Source: RI-153 sp041391225
GTDB taxonomy: Bacteria; Chloroflexota; Anaerolineae; Caldilineales; Caldilineaceae
NCBI GenBank assembly: GCA_041391225.1
Contig: JAWKOL010000032.1
Location: 17,702 to 81,701 of the forward strand
Length of the DNA: 64,000 bases
Direction of reading: 5' to 3'
Position 1 is the stretch's first letter, and the number at the start of each line of letters is the position of its first letter. The notes under the pieces are model-generated. The model was not told where the DNA came from. It saw only the letters and a program-made list of their open reading frames with translations, and ran no database searches. This document shows, in pieces, positions 8,828-19,178 of this stretch. Both the position numbers and the translations under genes were made by a program.

Positions 8828-11800
8828 GTGACAATCAGCAGGCGGACACATCGGACACATCAGCCACATCGGCCACGACGGCCACATCGTCCGAAAAGAC
8901 GGACCTGCTTGCCCATCTTAACCAGCTTTCACTCGACGATGCGCTTTCTTTCTTGGACAACCGGCAGCTTGACACCGCAGAGACAGTCTCTTTGCTGGTC
9001 GCAGCCGCGCTGGACGAGGCAGAAAGCGCATCGCGCGCTGCCGATCACAAGCTAAAACTGGCAACACAGATCAACCAGCGCCTTGGTCGGCAGCCGGCGT
9101 TGGCAGCCCACATCCTCTACGCACAGGCGCGCCTGCACCTGCATCTCGGCGATCTACAAGAGGCCGAAAGCGCGCTGCATACGGCACAATCCCACTGGCG
9201 ATCCCTCGAAGACACCGCCGCCCTGGCGCAGCTACCTGGGGTTAACGCAGATACTCGCCCTGCAAGGACGTTTCGACGCAGCCGAAGATGCCATCCGCCA
9301 GGCAGTAGATCTACTACCAGCTCACAGCATCCAGCGCGCCTGGGCCTACACCAATCTGGCCAATCTCCTGGATCGGCGCGGCGAATATGCAGCCGCGCTA
9401 GAGAGCTACGAAGCAGCCCGATCCCTCCTAAACGGCCTACAGCCGGAAGCTGTGGGCATTGAATCTGAGCAGATCGCAGACGAACTGGCCGATCTTGAGG
9501 TGAACCGCGCCAACGTTCTGGTGGCGCTGGATCAACCAGTAGCCGCCGAGGCCGCCTATCTGCGCGCCCTCGATCACTTTCGCCGCCGCCACGACGTGCC
9601 GCAACAAGGACGCTTAACCTGTAACCTGGGCAGCCTCTACCTGCGTTCCGGGCGCTACGCCGACGCCATGGACGCCTTTGATCAGGCCGAAGACGCCCTG
9701 TTGGGCGATCACCTGTTCAGCGAGCAGATCGACGAAGCGCGCCTGCGCCAGGCCGATATGCTGCTGCTGGATCAGGCAAACGCCTACCTTGCCCTAAACC
9801 TGCACAGCGAAGCCATCACCACCCTTGAACGTTGCGAAGCCCTCTTCCGCAGCGCGGATCAGCCCTACGAACTGGCGCAAAGCCTCTACCTGCTGGGGGT
9901 GCTTCAGGTGCGTCACGGTCATCTCCAGGGCGGCGTGGCACACTTGCGTGAGGCCCATCAACTGTTCCGTCAACTGGAGAACAGGCCGTGGCGCAACCGG
10001 GCTGAGTTGGCGCTGGCCGACGTCGAAGCGCAGCAGGGCGATCACCGATCCGCGTTGCTGCGCTTGGACGGCGTGCTGGCCGAACTCCCCGTTCGGGCAC
10101 AGAATGGCGGTTCTACGTCTCCGCGCGACCTCAGTACAACTGTGGAAGCCTTGCTACTACAACTCAAACTACGCCTACACGAAGACGATTTCGAGGCAGC
10201 GAAGCGATTGGCAGCGCAGATCGAAGCCCGGCTCGCAATCGGCCTGCCGCTACCGCAGTTGCGGCAACAACTGGCCTTTGCATGGGGCAACATCGCGCTG
10301 GCGCAGGACGATTACACCGCAGCGCAACAGCACTTTTACGCGGCGCTGGAAATCTTGGAAGATCAACGCATGTCGTTGCCGCTAGAAGAATTCCGCACCG
10401 CGTTCCTGGCCGACAAGTATCACATCCACGCGGCCTTGGTACGCAGCCTGCTCGACATGCCCGACGCCGGCGAACAGTCGATGCACGAGGCGTTCGACGT
10501 CATCGAACGCGCCCGTGCTCGCTCTCTACACGAACGAATGCAGAGCGCCCGCACAGAACCGAATGGAATGCCTGCCCAAGACGCTGCCGCTAAAAACACC
10601 ATTGCCCCAAACGCAATTGCCGCGGATGACACCATTTCGACCGACGAAACGGGCTATGCGCGGCTACATTGGCTCTACAACCAGATCTTCGATGACGCCG
10701 CCGACGGTCTCGATGTTCAGCAAGAGCTACAACGCTACGAAACACTACTCGAACGCATGGCATGGCGCCGATCCAAGCCTCCAGGGCTAGCGAACGCAAC
10801 GTCTACGCCAACACAGCCGGTGACGCTGACCGAATTCCAGCAACATCTGGACGACGATCAACAGGCGTTGCTCTTCTACATCATTCAACCGGAGCCAGGC
10901 GCGCAAACAGGCCAGGCTGCCGAGGGCGAAGTGTTGGCCTTTCTCGTCGATCAGCAACAGGCGCGGCTCTACCGTCACCTGTGCTCACCGGCGCAGTTGG
11001 CGGCGGCCCAGCGCGAATTGCGCTTTCAGCTAGGGCGCGCCGAACTTGACGAAGCCTACCTCGCCCGTCATCGACACCGGCTTACCGCGGCCCTGCAAGA
11101 CGCGCTGCACAAGTTGCATGATCTCCTGTTGGCGCCGCTACGCGGTGACCTGCACGCGCCGCGCCTGTTGCTCGTCCCCTACGGGCCGCTACATCTGCTC
11201 CCCTTCCACGCCTTATGGGACGGTGAACGCCATCTAATCGAATACTTTACGTGCAGTTACGCGCCCAGCGCCAGTGTTACAGTACACTATGATCATCAGG
11301 ATCGCTACGCTATCCCTTATGATTCGTTTGCAGGATTGGCCATCAACGATCCGGCGATTCCGCAGGCCAAACGAGAAGTTGAACTGGCGGCGCAGGCATT
11401 CGACCAGCACCAGCTTTATCTCGACGAGGCAGCCAATCAGACGGGACTCGACCGCGCCGCAGCCGGGGCCGATGTGCTGCACATTGCTACACACGGCCTC
11501 TTCCGCCCGGACAATCCGTTTTTCTCGTCGCTAAAATTGGACGACGGCTGGATCGACGTACGCGCCATCTACCGCCTACGATTGGCGGCTCGACTCGTCG
11601 TTCTCAGCGCCTGTGACAGCGGCAGCGGTGACATTCGCGGCGGCGACGAGGTGATCGGGCTGGCCCGCGGCTTCCTGGGCGCAGGCGCGCAGGATCTGGT
11701 GGTGAGCCTGTGGAATGTACACGATGCACGGGCAGTCGAACTGATGTCTGTCTTCTACGCCGAGTTGACCAGCGGCGCAACGCCTGCCGCCGCGCTACGC

Positions 11801-11875
11801 GCCGCCCAGTGTCACTTCATCGAACGGGGTGATCACGCCTACTACTGGGCCTCGTTTCTCAGCATCGGCGCCTAA
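8824..11875 (+). CDS. TPR-CHAT caspase-like protease, one frameshift
   Basis: About 1017 residues once one base is restored near 9232-9236: the first frame ends its conserved stretch at EDTAALAQL, and the next frame continues with YLGLTQILALQGRFDAAEDAI, the next TPR helix. Residues from about 30 to 600 are TPR-like helical pairs (for example GRFDAAEDAIRQAVDLLP, GEYAAALESYEAARS). The C-terminal CHAT domain (about 660-1017) has LLLVPYGPLHLLPFHAL, the catalytic His in HIATHGLF (His codon near 11492), the catalytic Cys in VLSACDSG (TGT at 11612-11614), and the closing RGFLGAGAQDLVVSLWNV. It is translationally coupled to the zinc-finger gene. Likely substrate candidates are its coupled partner or the exported proteins downstream (inference). 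Confidence 0.9.
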
Positions 11876-11909
11876 TACAAGGTGGCCGAAAAGAGTCCAT
11901 GGAATCCTG

Positions 11910-11973
11910 CGGAGTGAGCACGCCCACGTGCGGCGCTTACCGTGCAGACCCGCACGTGGGCGTGCTCACTCCG
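11910..11973. repeat. Perfect 24-bp palindrome, dispersed repeat copy 1
   Basis: Arms 11910-11933 and 11950-11973 are perfectly complementary over 24 bp with a 16-nt loop; the core word is GAGCACGCCCACGTGCGG. A second copy, with the loop in the opposite orientation, is at 24475-24538. No T-tract follows, so it is not a standard terminator. Confidence 0.9.
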
Positions 11974-12163
11974 CGTTCAACTGAATACGGCGACTCATTT
12001 GCGCCACTCTGTACTACGTCCAACCTCACTGCGATCATCGATCTATGCAGTCGAACTATAACAATGGATAAATCTTCATGCGACACGTCTCCCTTACCTC
12101 GGCCGCCCCACACGTGTCCGCTTCCTTCTGCCCATCTTCACAGCAATCGGCCTTGCGCTGTCT

Positions 12164-13605
12164 ATGTTGATCAGCTTCGGTGGCGAGGCAGTGTTATTTG
12201 CCGCCCCCGCTACGCCGAGGCCCGCCAACGTACACAGCGAAAACGATCCTGAGTCGATCACCGTCAAAGGTTGGGTTGTGGCCGCGCCGGGTGATGTCGA
12301 TGGGCTGGGCGAGTGGCAACTGCGTGACGGCAAGGGCAGAGATTGGCTGGTTCAGGTCACCGCGAACACGAAGATCCGCCTCCCCTGCCGTTGGTTGGCC
12401 AATGGGCGGAAGTGGCAGGCATAACAGTAGGCGATGGCAGCATTGTGGCCACCAAACTGCGCAGCGACGAGTTCCGCGCCAATCAGGTGATCGTTCGCCT
12501 GGATGGCGCTATTTCGGCGGATGAACTGGCCGAGAACTACGATCTCGAAGTACAGGATCGGGTGCTGGAAAGCGCCAACATCTACCTGCTGGTCGGTAGC
12601 GACACCGCAGCAAGCGAGCAGGCGATCTTGAATCATTTGCAGCGCGACGAGCATGTGGTGTGGGCGGAACTCAATTACGTGGCCGGCGTGCCAGTGGCCG
12701 ATCCATACCAGATCTGGAAATGGGGCGGCGTCGATCCAGAGGGTTTTGTCAACCAGAGCGCCTATGCCCAGATCGAACTGCCGCCGGTGCAATCGGTTCA
12801 CCGTGGCAACGGCGTCACCGTGGCTGTGCTCGACACGGGCGTCAGCCTGGATCACCCACAGCTTCTCAATCAACTGGCCCCCGGCATCGATCTTGTGGAC
12901 GATGACGACGACGCCAACGAGGTGAACGACGGCGCCGCATGGGGGCATGGGACACATGTGGCCGGCGTCATCACGCACATTGCGCCCAACAGCACGATCC
13001 TGCCGGTGCGTGTCCTCGATGGCGATGGGCGCGGCGAGATCTTCGTTCTGGCCTACGCCATCGAATGGGCCGTGCAGCATGGAGCCGATGTCGTCAATCT
13101 GAGCCTTGGCTCGCCCTACGATTCTGCGGTGTTGCGCGACGCTATCGACAGCGCCGTTGCCCAGGGCGTGGTGATTGTCGCTGCCGCCGGCAACGAAAAC
13201 GGCGGCAGCGCCCAATACCCAGCGGCCTACCCCAACGTTCTGGCTGTCACTGCGGTGGACGCCGAAAATCACAAGGCCGACTTCGCCAACTACAGCGAAT
13301 GGGTCGACATCGCCGCCCCGGGCGTAGGCATCACCTCCACCATCGTGGGGCCACAGGGCAACGGCTTTGCCAGTTGGAGCGGCACTTCGATGGCGACGTC
13401 GTTCGTGAGCGGGGTCGCGGCATTGGTGGATGCCAACGATCCGCAGTTGAGCGCCGCCGAGATCTACCAACAGTTGATCGACAGCGCGCTCGATCTCAAC
13501 GCCACAAACCCTGAATACACCGGAACAATCGGCGGACTCCTCACCGCTCACGGGACGCTGGGCGATCCCATTCCTGTCTTCCTCCCTATCCTACATGCGC
13601 AGTAG
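12164..13605 (+). CDS. Secreted subtilisin-like (S8) peptidase with N-terminal DUF5666-like domain, frameshifted
   Basis: The hydrophobic signal region (RFLLPIFTAIGLALSM in frame upstream of ATG 12164) indicates export; the true start lies upstream, perhaps ATG 12078 with another indel. A DUF5666-like beta domain follows (ITVKGWVVAAPGDVDGLG...VTANTKIRL), crossing a one-base frameshift near 12385 into PLPLVGQWAEVAGITV. An inhibitor-I9-like propeptide (about VIVRLDGAISADELAENY...) precedes the S8 domain with the full triad: VAVLDTGVSLDHP, GHGTHVAG and SGTSMATSFVSG. The C-terminus is VFLPILHAQ, a tail shared with other exported proteins here. It is probably secreted and auto-processed. Confidence 0.85.
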
Positions 13606-13869
13606 CGGCAGTCGGCGCGTTGCATGCCAGACGGCTCGCCTACAACTGCTGATTTCCCCCTCAACAATCGATTAGACGATAGTTTGCTTATGAGTAGACC
13701 ATCCGTAGTCTTTGCGTACGGCAGAAATATGTATTCATTCAAGCAAGATTTTACTCTTTTGTAGAGAGGGCGGTTACGCCCATGTAGTTTGTCGTTCCGA
13801 ACAGATCTCGCAGCACATGAACACCGCCTGGCGAGATCCATTCATCCACTTTCTAGGAGGCATCGCATT
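13606..13869. other. Intergenic gap upstream of jelly-roll protein
   Basis: AT-richer than its surroundings and without a convincing gene. The only clear signal is AGGAGG at 13855-13860, the ribosome binding site of the next gene. It probably carries that gene's promoter. Confidence 0.5.
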
Positions 13870-14493
13870 ATGCTATCGATGTTCGTCACGTGGCCACGTG
13901 CCAGACGCGCACAGGCCGCTGCCATCATCCTGACAGCGGCAATGATCTTCGCCGTCGTCGCCGTTGGTCCGGTAATGGCGGAGGCAAACAGTTGCCAAGA
14001 ATTGCTTGTCAACGGCAACATGGAGACCGCCGACGGTTGGAGTGTACAGACCAATGGCGATTACAACCTGTTCAGCAATTACCAAGCCCGTAGTGGACAG
14101 AGCGCCGCCTATCTGGCAGGCGTCAACGGTGCTGAGGACGCTCTGAGCCAGACGCTCTCTCTGCCCGCCAATCACCAGACAACACTGCGCTTCTGGTGGT
14201 TGATCAACTCTGAAGAGAACAGCAACGGCTGGGACGGTTTCAGCGTGCAGTTGGCCGATGCCAACGGCGCGCCGCTACGCGTCCTCTTTGCCGCCAGTGA
14301 CCGCAGCGCCGGCTATAGCTGGCAACAGACAACCATCGACCTCACCGAGTTTGCCGGCCAGACGGTGCAACTACGCCTGCAGGGCCGCACCGACGCCACA
14401 TTGTCCACCGATTTCTTCGTGGATGACATGTCGATGACAGCGTGTGATCTCAGCGCATCCGGTACATTCTTCCTCCCCTTCGTCAGCCGATAG
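13870..14493 (+). CDS. Secreted jelly-roll (carbohydrate-binding-like) protein
   Basis: 207 residues from ATG 13870, chosen because AGGAGG lies 9 nt upstream; the longer in-frame extension is unsupported. A signal peptide (about 1-40, Arg-rich then AAAIILTAAMIFAVVAV and a VMAEA cleavage region) is followed by one beta-sandwich domain. ELLVNGNMETADGWSV, the repeated T-L-R-F-W-W strand and TTIDLTEFAGQTVQLRLQ...FFVDDMSM are typical of CBM-like or MAM-like jelly rolls in surface proteins. It ends in FFLPFVSR, the hydrophobic-FLP tail. No catalytic residues are seen. It sits between two DUF5666-containing exported proteins. Confidence 0.8.
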   Translation: MLSMFVTWPRARRAQAAAIILTAAMIFAVVAVGPVMAEANSCQELLVNGNMETADGWSVQTNGDYNLFSNYQARSGQSAAYLAGVNGAEDALSQTLSLPANHQTTLRFWWLINSEENSNGWDGFSVQLADANGAPLRVLFAASDRSAGYSWQQTTIDLTEFAGQTVQLRLQGRTDATLSTDFFVDDMSMTACDLSASGTFFLPFVSR

Positions 14494-14513
14494 TCAAGGA
14501 TTCTTAATCATTT

Positions 14514-16054
14514 ATGAATACACAACTCAAACCAAATGCACGCGACCGGCGGGTAGCATCCATCGCCTGGCGCAAGTTGGCCGTATGGTTGGGCATAGCC
14601 GTTGTGGTTCTGCTTGGGGCGCGGCTCGCGCCCGATACGGCGTCCGCCAGTGTGGCGCAGTCGACAGTGCCGCCGCAGCCCGAATTGCTCACGATTCTGG
14701 TTGGCCCAATCGACAGCACAAGTGACACGCAGTGGGTGGTTGCCGGCATAACGGTGAACATCGACGGTGGGAACGGCACGATTCCGCCCATCAACCAGCG
14801 CCAGGAACCTGTGAACGAAGACAACTGGGCGCGCGTCGAAGGTATCCCCGACGGCGCCGGCGGGCTGGACGCGGAACGCATCAAAGTGCTGCCCCAACAG
14901 CCTTTCGTGCTGCTCGAAGGTCCGCTGCAAGCCCTGGAAGACGCGGCGATCACCGTGAGCGGCATCGATTTGGGTCGCACCACAACCACCCTGATCGTTG
15001 GCGACCTGGCCGTGGGCGACCGTGTCAAGGTGGCGGCAGCGGTGCAGACGGATGGATCGTTACTTGCCCTGCAAGTCAGTAGCGCCACCGCACCGCCCGA
15101 TGATGACGACGACAACGAAGACGACACCAGCCCCATCGAATTGAAAGGCGTCGTGGTTGATCGCCCTGAAAATGGCAACATCGGCCAGTGGAACATCAGT
15201 GGCATCATGGTCACGGTCAACGATCAGACTGAGGTGCGCTATCACGTCAGCGATCTGATCCCCGGCGCCTGGGTCAAAGTCGAAGGCACTGCCGACGGCA
15301 GCGGCGGCATCGTGGCCGGCGAGTTCAGGGCAACCGAAAGTCGCCGCTATCACAAGCTCGAAGGCATCCTAGACAGCCTCAACGACCAAGAAGTGGTAGT
15401 CAGCGGCATCACCTTGAAACTAGCCGAGAACGTCAAGCTCGAAGACGATCCCACCGTCGGCCAGCCGGTTGAGGTGAAGGCCAACTACAACGAAGACGAA
15501 GACATGCTCTACGCCTTCCTCATCGAAGGTGAGCAGGAAGACGACGACGATTACGACCATCATGACACCCGTCACTTCGTGGGTACAATCAAGCAACTCC
15601 CGGCAGACGGTATGTTCGGCGAATGGCAGGTGGGGCGCAAGACCATCGTGGTGACCCCGTCCACCGTCATCCACGAGCACAAGGGCTTTGTCGAAGAAGG
15701 CGCCAGGGTGCGCGTGGAAATCTTGAAGAAACGAGATCGCCACGATGGCGGCCCGTACACCGCGGTGAAGGTGGTTGTGCTGCGCGGCGCGCACCACGAT
15801 CATCATGACGACGATGACGACGATCACAACCGCTACGTCGAATTCAAAGGCTACATCCGCGATCTGCCCGACGAGGGCCTGCGTGGTGAATGGCTGGTAG
15901 ACGAGACAACGGTCATTGTCACCGAAAAGACCCGCCTCAAAGGCGACCGCGATGAGTTCGCCGTGGATGAAGGTGGAAGTTGAAGGTTACAAGAAGAGCG
16001 ACGGCCGCATCCTGGCGTGAGATCGAGATCAAAGACAGTCATCATCACGATTGA
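14514..16054 (+). CDS. Secreted six-repeat DUF5666 protein with Asp/His-rich linkers
   Basis: A signal-anchor (about 23-45) is followed by six DUF5666-like beta units, each with G-x-hydrophobic...VSGI/W-x-hydrophobic...V-x-V-G/E...AxxI/V (for example LKGVVVDRPENGNIGQWNI, LEGILDSLNDQEVVVSGI). Linkers are strongly acidic or His/Asp-rich (DDDDDNEDD at about 15097, then HHDHHDDDDDDHN at about 15800), suggesting metal binding. The open frame stops at 15983 after VDEGGS, but neighbouring frames continue the sixth repeat (KVEVEGYKKSDGRILA, then EIEIKDSHHHD) to a TGA at 16052-16054, so two indels lie near 15975 and 16018. It ends the exported-protein run after the CHAT gene. Confidence 0.78.
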
Positions 16055-16144
16055 GCGTTGCCATGAGCTTCGCCGGCACAAAGTCGCCAAACTCGGTTGT
16101 TTGAAGGAGATGGAGCGATTGGGAGATTAGGAGATTGATGCAGA

Positions 16145-16177
16145 AGCGCCCCCTGGTGTTCCAGGGGGCGCTTTTTT
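16145..16177. terminator. Strong bidirectional terminator
   Basis: Stem AGCGCCCCCTGG (16145-16156) pairs perfectly with 16161-16172 across the loop TGTT and is followed by six T residues. It separates the DUF5666 gene from the oppositely oriented dnaJ, serving both. A fragment of the dispersed GCGATTGGGAGATTAGGAG repeat lies just upstream (16115-16137). Confidence 0.92.
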
Positions 16178-16199
16178 ACTGCAATATCATATTGACAAT

Positions 16200-17204
16200 C
16201 TACTGCTTTCGCAATGAGCGTAAGCGCTCGACGAGTTGCTTCTCTTCGCTGCTCAGGTTCTCAGGCAGCATCACCTTGATCTCGGCGTAGAGATCGCCGC
16301 GCTGTGCGGAATTGCGCAGATTGGGCATGCCCAGCTTGCGCAGGCGGAAGCGCTTGCCGTTTTGTGTCCCCGCAGGCAGGGTGAGCATGACGGGGCGCTC
16401 CAGCGTAGGCACTTGCACTTCACCGCCCAGCAGCGCCGTGTACAGATCCACCTCAACTTCGACGGTGAGATCGTCCTCATCGCGGCGGAAGCGGCTGTGC
16501 GGCGTCACCTCGACCACGAGGTAGAGGTCGCCGGTCTGGCCACCCATGCCGGGTGATCCTTCGCCGGAAACGCGCACACGCGATCCTGTTTTGACACCTG
16601 CGGGGATGCTCACTTCCAGGCGGCGTCCATTCTCGCGCTGGAGCATGCGCTTGGCGCCGTGTAGCGCTTCTTCCAACGTGATGGTGACCGGCGTCTCCAT
16701 GTCCTGTCCTCGGCGTTGACGGGCGTTGAAGCCCTCGAAGGGCGTTCCCTGTGCGCCGCGGGTGCGCGTGCCGGGTGCGCCGCCGCCGAAAAGCGACTCG
16801 AAGAAGTCGGAGAAGCCGCCGGCATTGCCGCCGCCGAACATCTGGTTGAATTCCTCGGGCGACATGCTGCGCGAGTAGCCACCGTTGCCGCCGAAACCAC
16901 CACCGCCAAAGCCACCAAAGCCGCCGCCAATGTCATCGGGGTTGACGCCGGCGCGTTCGTACTGCTGCCACTGCGCGCCGAAGCGGTCATATTTCTTGCG
17001 CTTGTCGGCATCGGAAAGCACGGCGTAGGCTTCGCTGATTTCCTTAAAGCGCTGCTCAGCCTGCTTGTCGCCAGGATTCACATCGGGGTGATACTGGCGG
17101 GCCAGTTTGCGGTACGCCTTCTTGATTTCGCTTTCGTCGGCGCTCTTGCTGACGCCCAAAACTTTGTAATAGTCTTTATAGTCCATAGTTGTTTGTCCTG
17201 CCAT
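16200..17204 (-). CDS. dnaJ: DnaJ/CbpA-type co-chaperone
   Basis: 334 residues. The J-domain (about 8-72) carries the HPD signature at 39-41 (QYHPDVN), which stimulates DnaK ATPase. A long Gly/Phe-rich linker follows (GGFGGFGGGGFGGNGG...). There is no CxxCxGxG zinc-finger domain, so this is the CbpA/class II type. The C-terminal substrate-binding domains run from about 165 to 334 (ETPVTITLEEALHGAKRM, LPAGTQNGKRFRLRKLGMP). It follows grpE on the same strand with a 113-nt gap; dnaK itself is not nearby. Confidence 0.95.
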   Translation of the reverse strand: MAGQTTMDYKDYYKVLGVSKSADESEIKKAYRKLARQYHPDVNPGDKQAEQRFKEISEAYAVLSDADKRKKYDRFGAQWQQYERAGVNPDDIGGGFGGFGGGGFGGNGGYSRSMSPEEFNQMFGGGNAGGFSDFFESLFGGGAPGTRTRGAQGTPFEGFNARQRRGQDMETPVTITLEEALHGAKRMLQRENGRRLEVSIPAGVKTGSRVRVSGEGSPGMGGQTGDLYLVVEVTPHSRFRRDEDDLTVEVEVDLYTALLGGEVQVPTLERPVMLTLPAGTQNGKRFRLRKLGMPNLRNSAQRGDLYAEIKVMLPENLSSEEKQLVERLRSLRKQ

Positions 17205-17317
17205 TTCGCCACCTCACTTTTGTCGTCGCCGCAAAATACAGTGCGCAGAGATCACTTTGGGTTTCACGAGCTGTTGTCCATAATCTGCTGTGATTTTGCG
17301 GACGAAGCCCAAAATTA

Positions 17318-18076
17318 TCACTGTGCAGGTCCGCTGCTTACCATCACACGCGCCGGTCGCAGCAGTTGATCGTCTACCTGGTAGCCGGTGCGCACCACCG
17401 CGGCCACGTGATCCTCGGGCACGTCGGGCGAGGACATGTGTCCTAGCGCCTCGTGGATCTGCGGATCAAACGGCTCGCCCAGTGGTTCAATCGGCTGCAC
17501 GCCATGTTTCTTCAACGTTTCCAAGAAGGCGCGCAGTGTGGCTTCGAGATTTTGACGGAAGCCGCCGCTGTCGACATCGCCGCGATCCAGATGCTGGATC
17601 GCCATTTCCAGGTGATCGGCCAACGAAAGCATGTCCTCGAGGATGCGGTTGCGCTGCTGTGCTACGTCGGCGGCGCTGCGCTGCTCCAGCCGTCGGCGGT
17701 AGTTCTCGGTTTCGGCCTGTAAGCGCAGGTAGCGTTCTTCCCACTCGCCCGCGGACTGCTGATCACGGCTGCTCAACTCGTTCAACTCGGCCTGGGTGTG
17801 GGCAAGCGTCTGTTCCAGCGAGCGAACTTCTTCCTTCAAGTCGATGGCGGTTTTGGTCTGCTCGCGCAGGGCTTCCTGCACGGTGCTGAGCTGCTTCGTC
17901 TGTTCCTCGTGCGATTGTTGCAAAGATTCATACGCCTGCGCCAGTTGATAGTAATCCTCGATCGTGGGCGGGCGTCGCTGCGGATCCTGTGCCTGCTGTT
18001 GCTCGTAGGCCGCCGCACGCCGCTGAACAGGACGCTGTCCCCGTGGGTATCGCTGAAATGGATCGTAAAAGCTCAT
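17318..18076 (-). CDS. grpE: GrpE nucleotide exchange factor
   Basis: 252 residues from ATG 18076, which has GAGAGG 7 nt upstream; the longer frame to 18133 is not needed. GrpE releases ADP from DnaK. A Gln/Arg-rich N-terminus leads into a long coiled coil (about 55-135, EEQTKQLSTVQEALREQTK...) and the GrpE core. The C-terminal beta domain contains the family signature ending VPEDHVAAVVRTGYQVDDQLLRPARV. It is upstream of dnaJ in an apparent two-gene stress operon. No CIRCE operator was seen in 18077-18274. Confidence 0.95.
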   Translation of the reverse strand: MSFYDPFQRYPRGQRPVQRRAAAYEQQQAQDPQRRPPTIEDYYQLAQAYESLQQSHEEQTKQLSTVQEALREQTKTAIDLKEEVRSLEQTLAHTQAELNELSSRDQQSAGEWEERYLRLQAETENYRRRLEQRSAADVAQQRNRILEDMLSLADHLEMAIQHLDRGDVDSGGFRQNLEATLRAFLETLKKHGVQPIEPLGEPFDPQIHEALGHMSSPDVPEDHVAAVVRTGYQVDDQLLRPARVMVSSGPAQ

Positions 18077-18274
18077 GAATCGGCCTCTCGGTGGATAGGT
18101 CCACGAAATAAGATCGCTGCTGGGCAGCGTCATTTGTTTGTTGTTTGGATCTTTTTCAGTATGCCACGGGTCCGTTTTATGTGCATTAGGGGTGTGTTAG
18201 CGTTGTGTGTGATAATCGGGGAAGAGGGGACAGTATACAACATTCAACTTCACCACTCAACGAAAGTGGAAATA

Positions 18275-19115
18275 ATGATCCTCGACACCCACACCCATTT
18301 CTACGATCCCAACCGCCCGCAGGGCGTACCCTGGCCACCCAAGGACAACACGCTTCTCTACCGCCCCGTGCTGCCAGGACACCTCAAGGATCTGGCCGCG
18401 CCCCTCGGCGTCACGGGTACGGTGGTGGTGGAGGCCAGCTCCTGGCTCGAAGACAATCAGTGGATCCTCGATCTGGCCGCGGACGATCCATTCATCGTGG
18501 GGTTGGTGGGCAACATCGTGCCCAATCGCCCCGAGTTCGGCGCGGAGTTGGCGCGCTTCGTCGCCAATCCGCTATTCCGCGGCATCCGTTGCGGCGGACA
18601 ACGTTTCGCCCAGATCGAGCAGGGCAGTTTCCTCGCCGATCTCAAACTGTTGGCCGATCACAACCTGGCCCTCGACGTGCTGATCCAAGCCGATCACCTG
18701 GACGCCGTCCTCGACATGGCGCAGCGCATCCCCGATCTGCGCATCGTGATCAACCACATCCTCCACATGCCCGTAGACGGCAACCCCATCAGCCCCGGCT
18801 GGCAGGATCGCTATCAACGCGCCGCCGAACTGCCCAACGTCTATATGAAACTTTCGGCGATGATGGAGCAGAGTACCGTCAGCCCCGCCCCTGCCGCGCT
18901 CGATTTCTACCGCCCCACTCTCGACGTCCTCTGGCGCACTTTCGGCGCGGACAAGCTGATCTACGGCAGCAACTGGCCCGTCAGCGACCGCAGCGGACGA
19001 TCCTATGCCGATTACCTGAACGTGGTACAAGCGTATTTCGCGGAGAAGGGGAGGAGGCGTTGAGAGGTACTTGTGGCGGAATGCGGTGGATGTTTACGGG
19101 GTGAAGATGGGATGA
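18275..19115 (+). CDS. Amidohydrolase-2 family TIM-barrel metal hydrolase, frameshifted C-terminus
   Basis: Starts at ATG 18275 (MILDTHTHFYDPNRP); the long upstream extension overlaps the grpE region and is rejected. HTH near the N-terminus is the metal-binding HxH motif. Further motifs are the strand with RGIRCGGQR, the NHILHMP His segment and the C-terminal IYGSNWPVSD, whose Asp is the usual metal ligand. The in-frame stop at 19061 cuts off the family's last helix. Two one-base shifts (near 19052 and 19066) restore EEALRRYLWRNAVDVYGVKMG and a TGA at 19113-19115. The final MG codons come from a dispersed GATGATGGGATGATG repeat. Family members include lactonases and decarboxylases; the substrate is unknown. 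Confidence 0.82.
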
Positions 19116-19178
19116 TGAAGATGATGGGATGATGAGGGATCTCGCATCATCCCCATCATCCCATCATCTCATCATCTC
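19106..19178. repeat. GATGATGGGATGATG inverted repeat between convergent genes
   Basis: A run of GATGATGGGATGATGA units is followed by its complement (ATCATCCCATCATC). It fills the gap between the amidohydrolase and the helicase and supplies the last codons of both (KMG and DDEMMG). Related copies are near 20845-20970, 23673-23735, 43345-43412, 47176-47250, 49085-49135 and 62208-62275. Confidence 0.85.

Noticed and set aside
7409..11875. Relation of the sigma/CHAT genes to a type III-E CRISPR (Craspase) locus.
   Set aside because: No gRAMP-like effector, Csx30-like protein, cas gene or repeat array is present; only the CHAT-TPR and sigma theme is shared.
12352..13551. Long 399-codon open frame antisense to the S8 protease.
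   Set aside because: The + strand has the full subtilase triad. The antisense frame is a GC-rich codon-bias shadow without motifs.
18077..18274. CIRCE (HrcA) operator upstream of grpE.
   Set aside because: GTGTTAGCG lacks the mirrored GAGTGCTAA half at 9-nt spacing. The region before hsp20 likewise lacks it.
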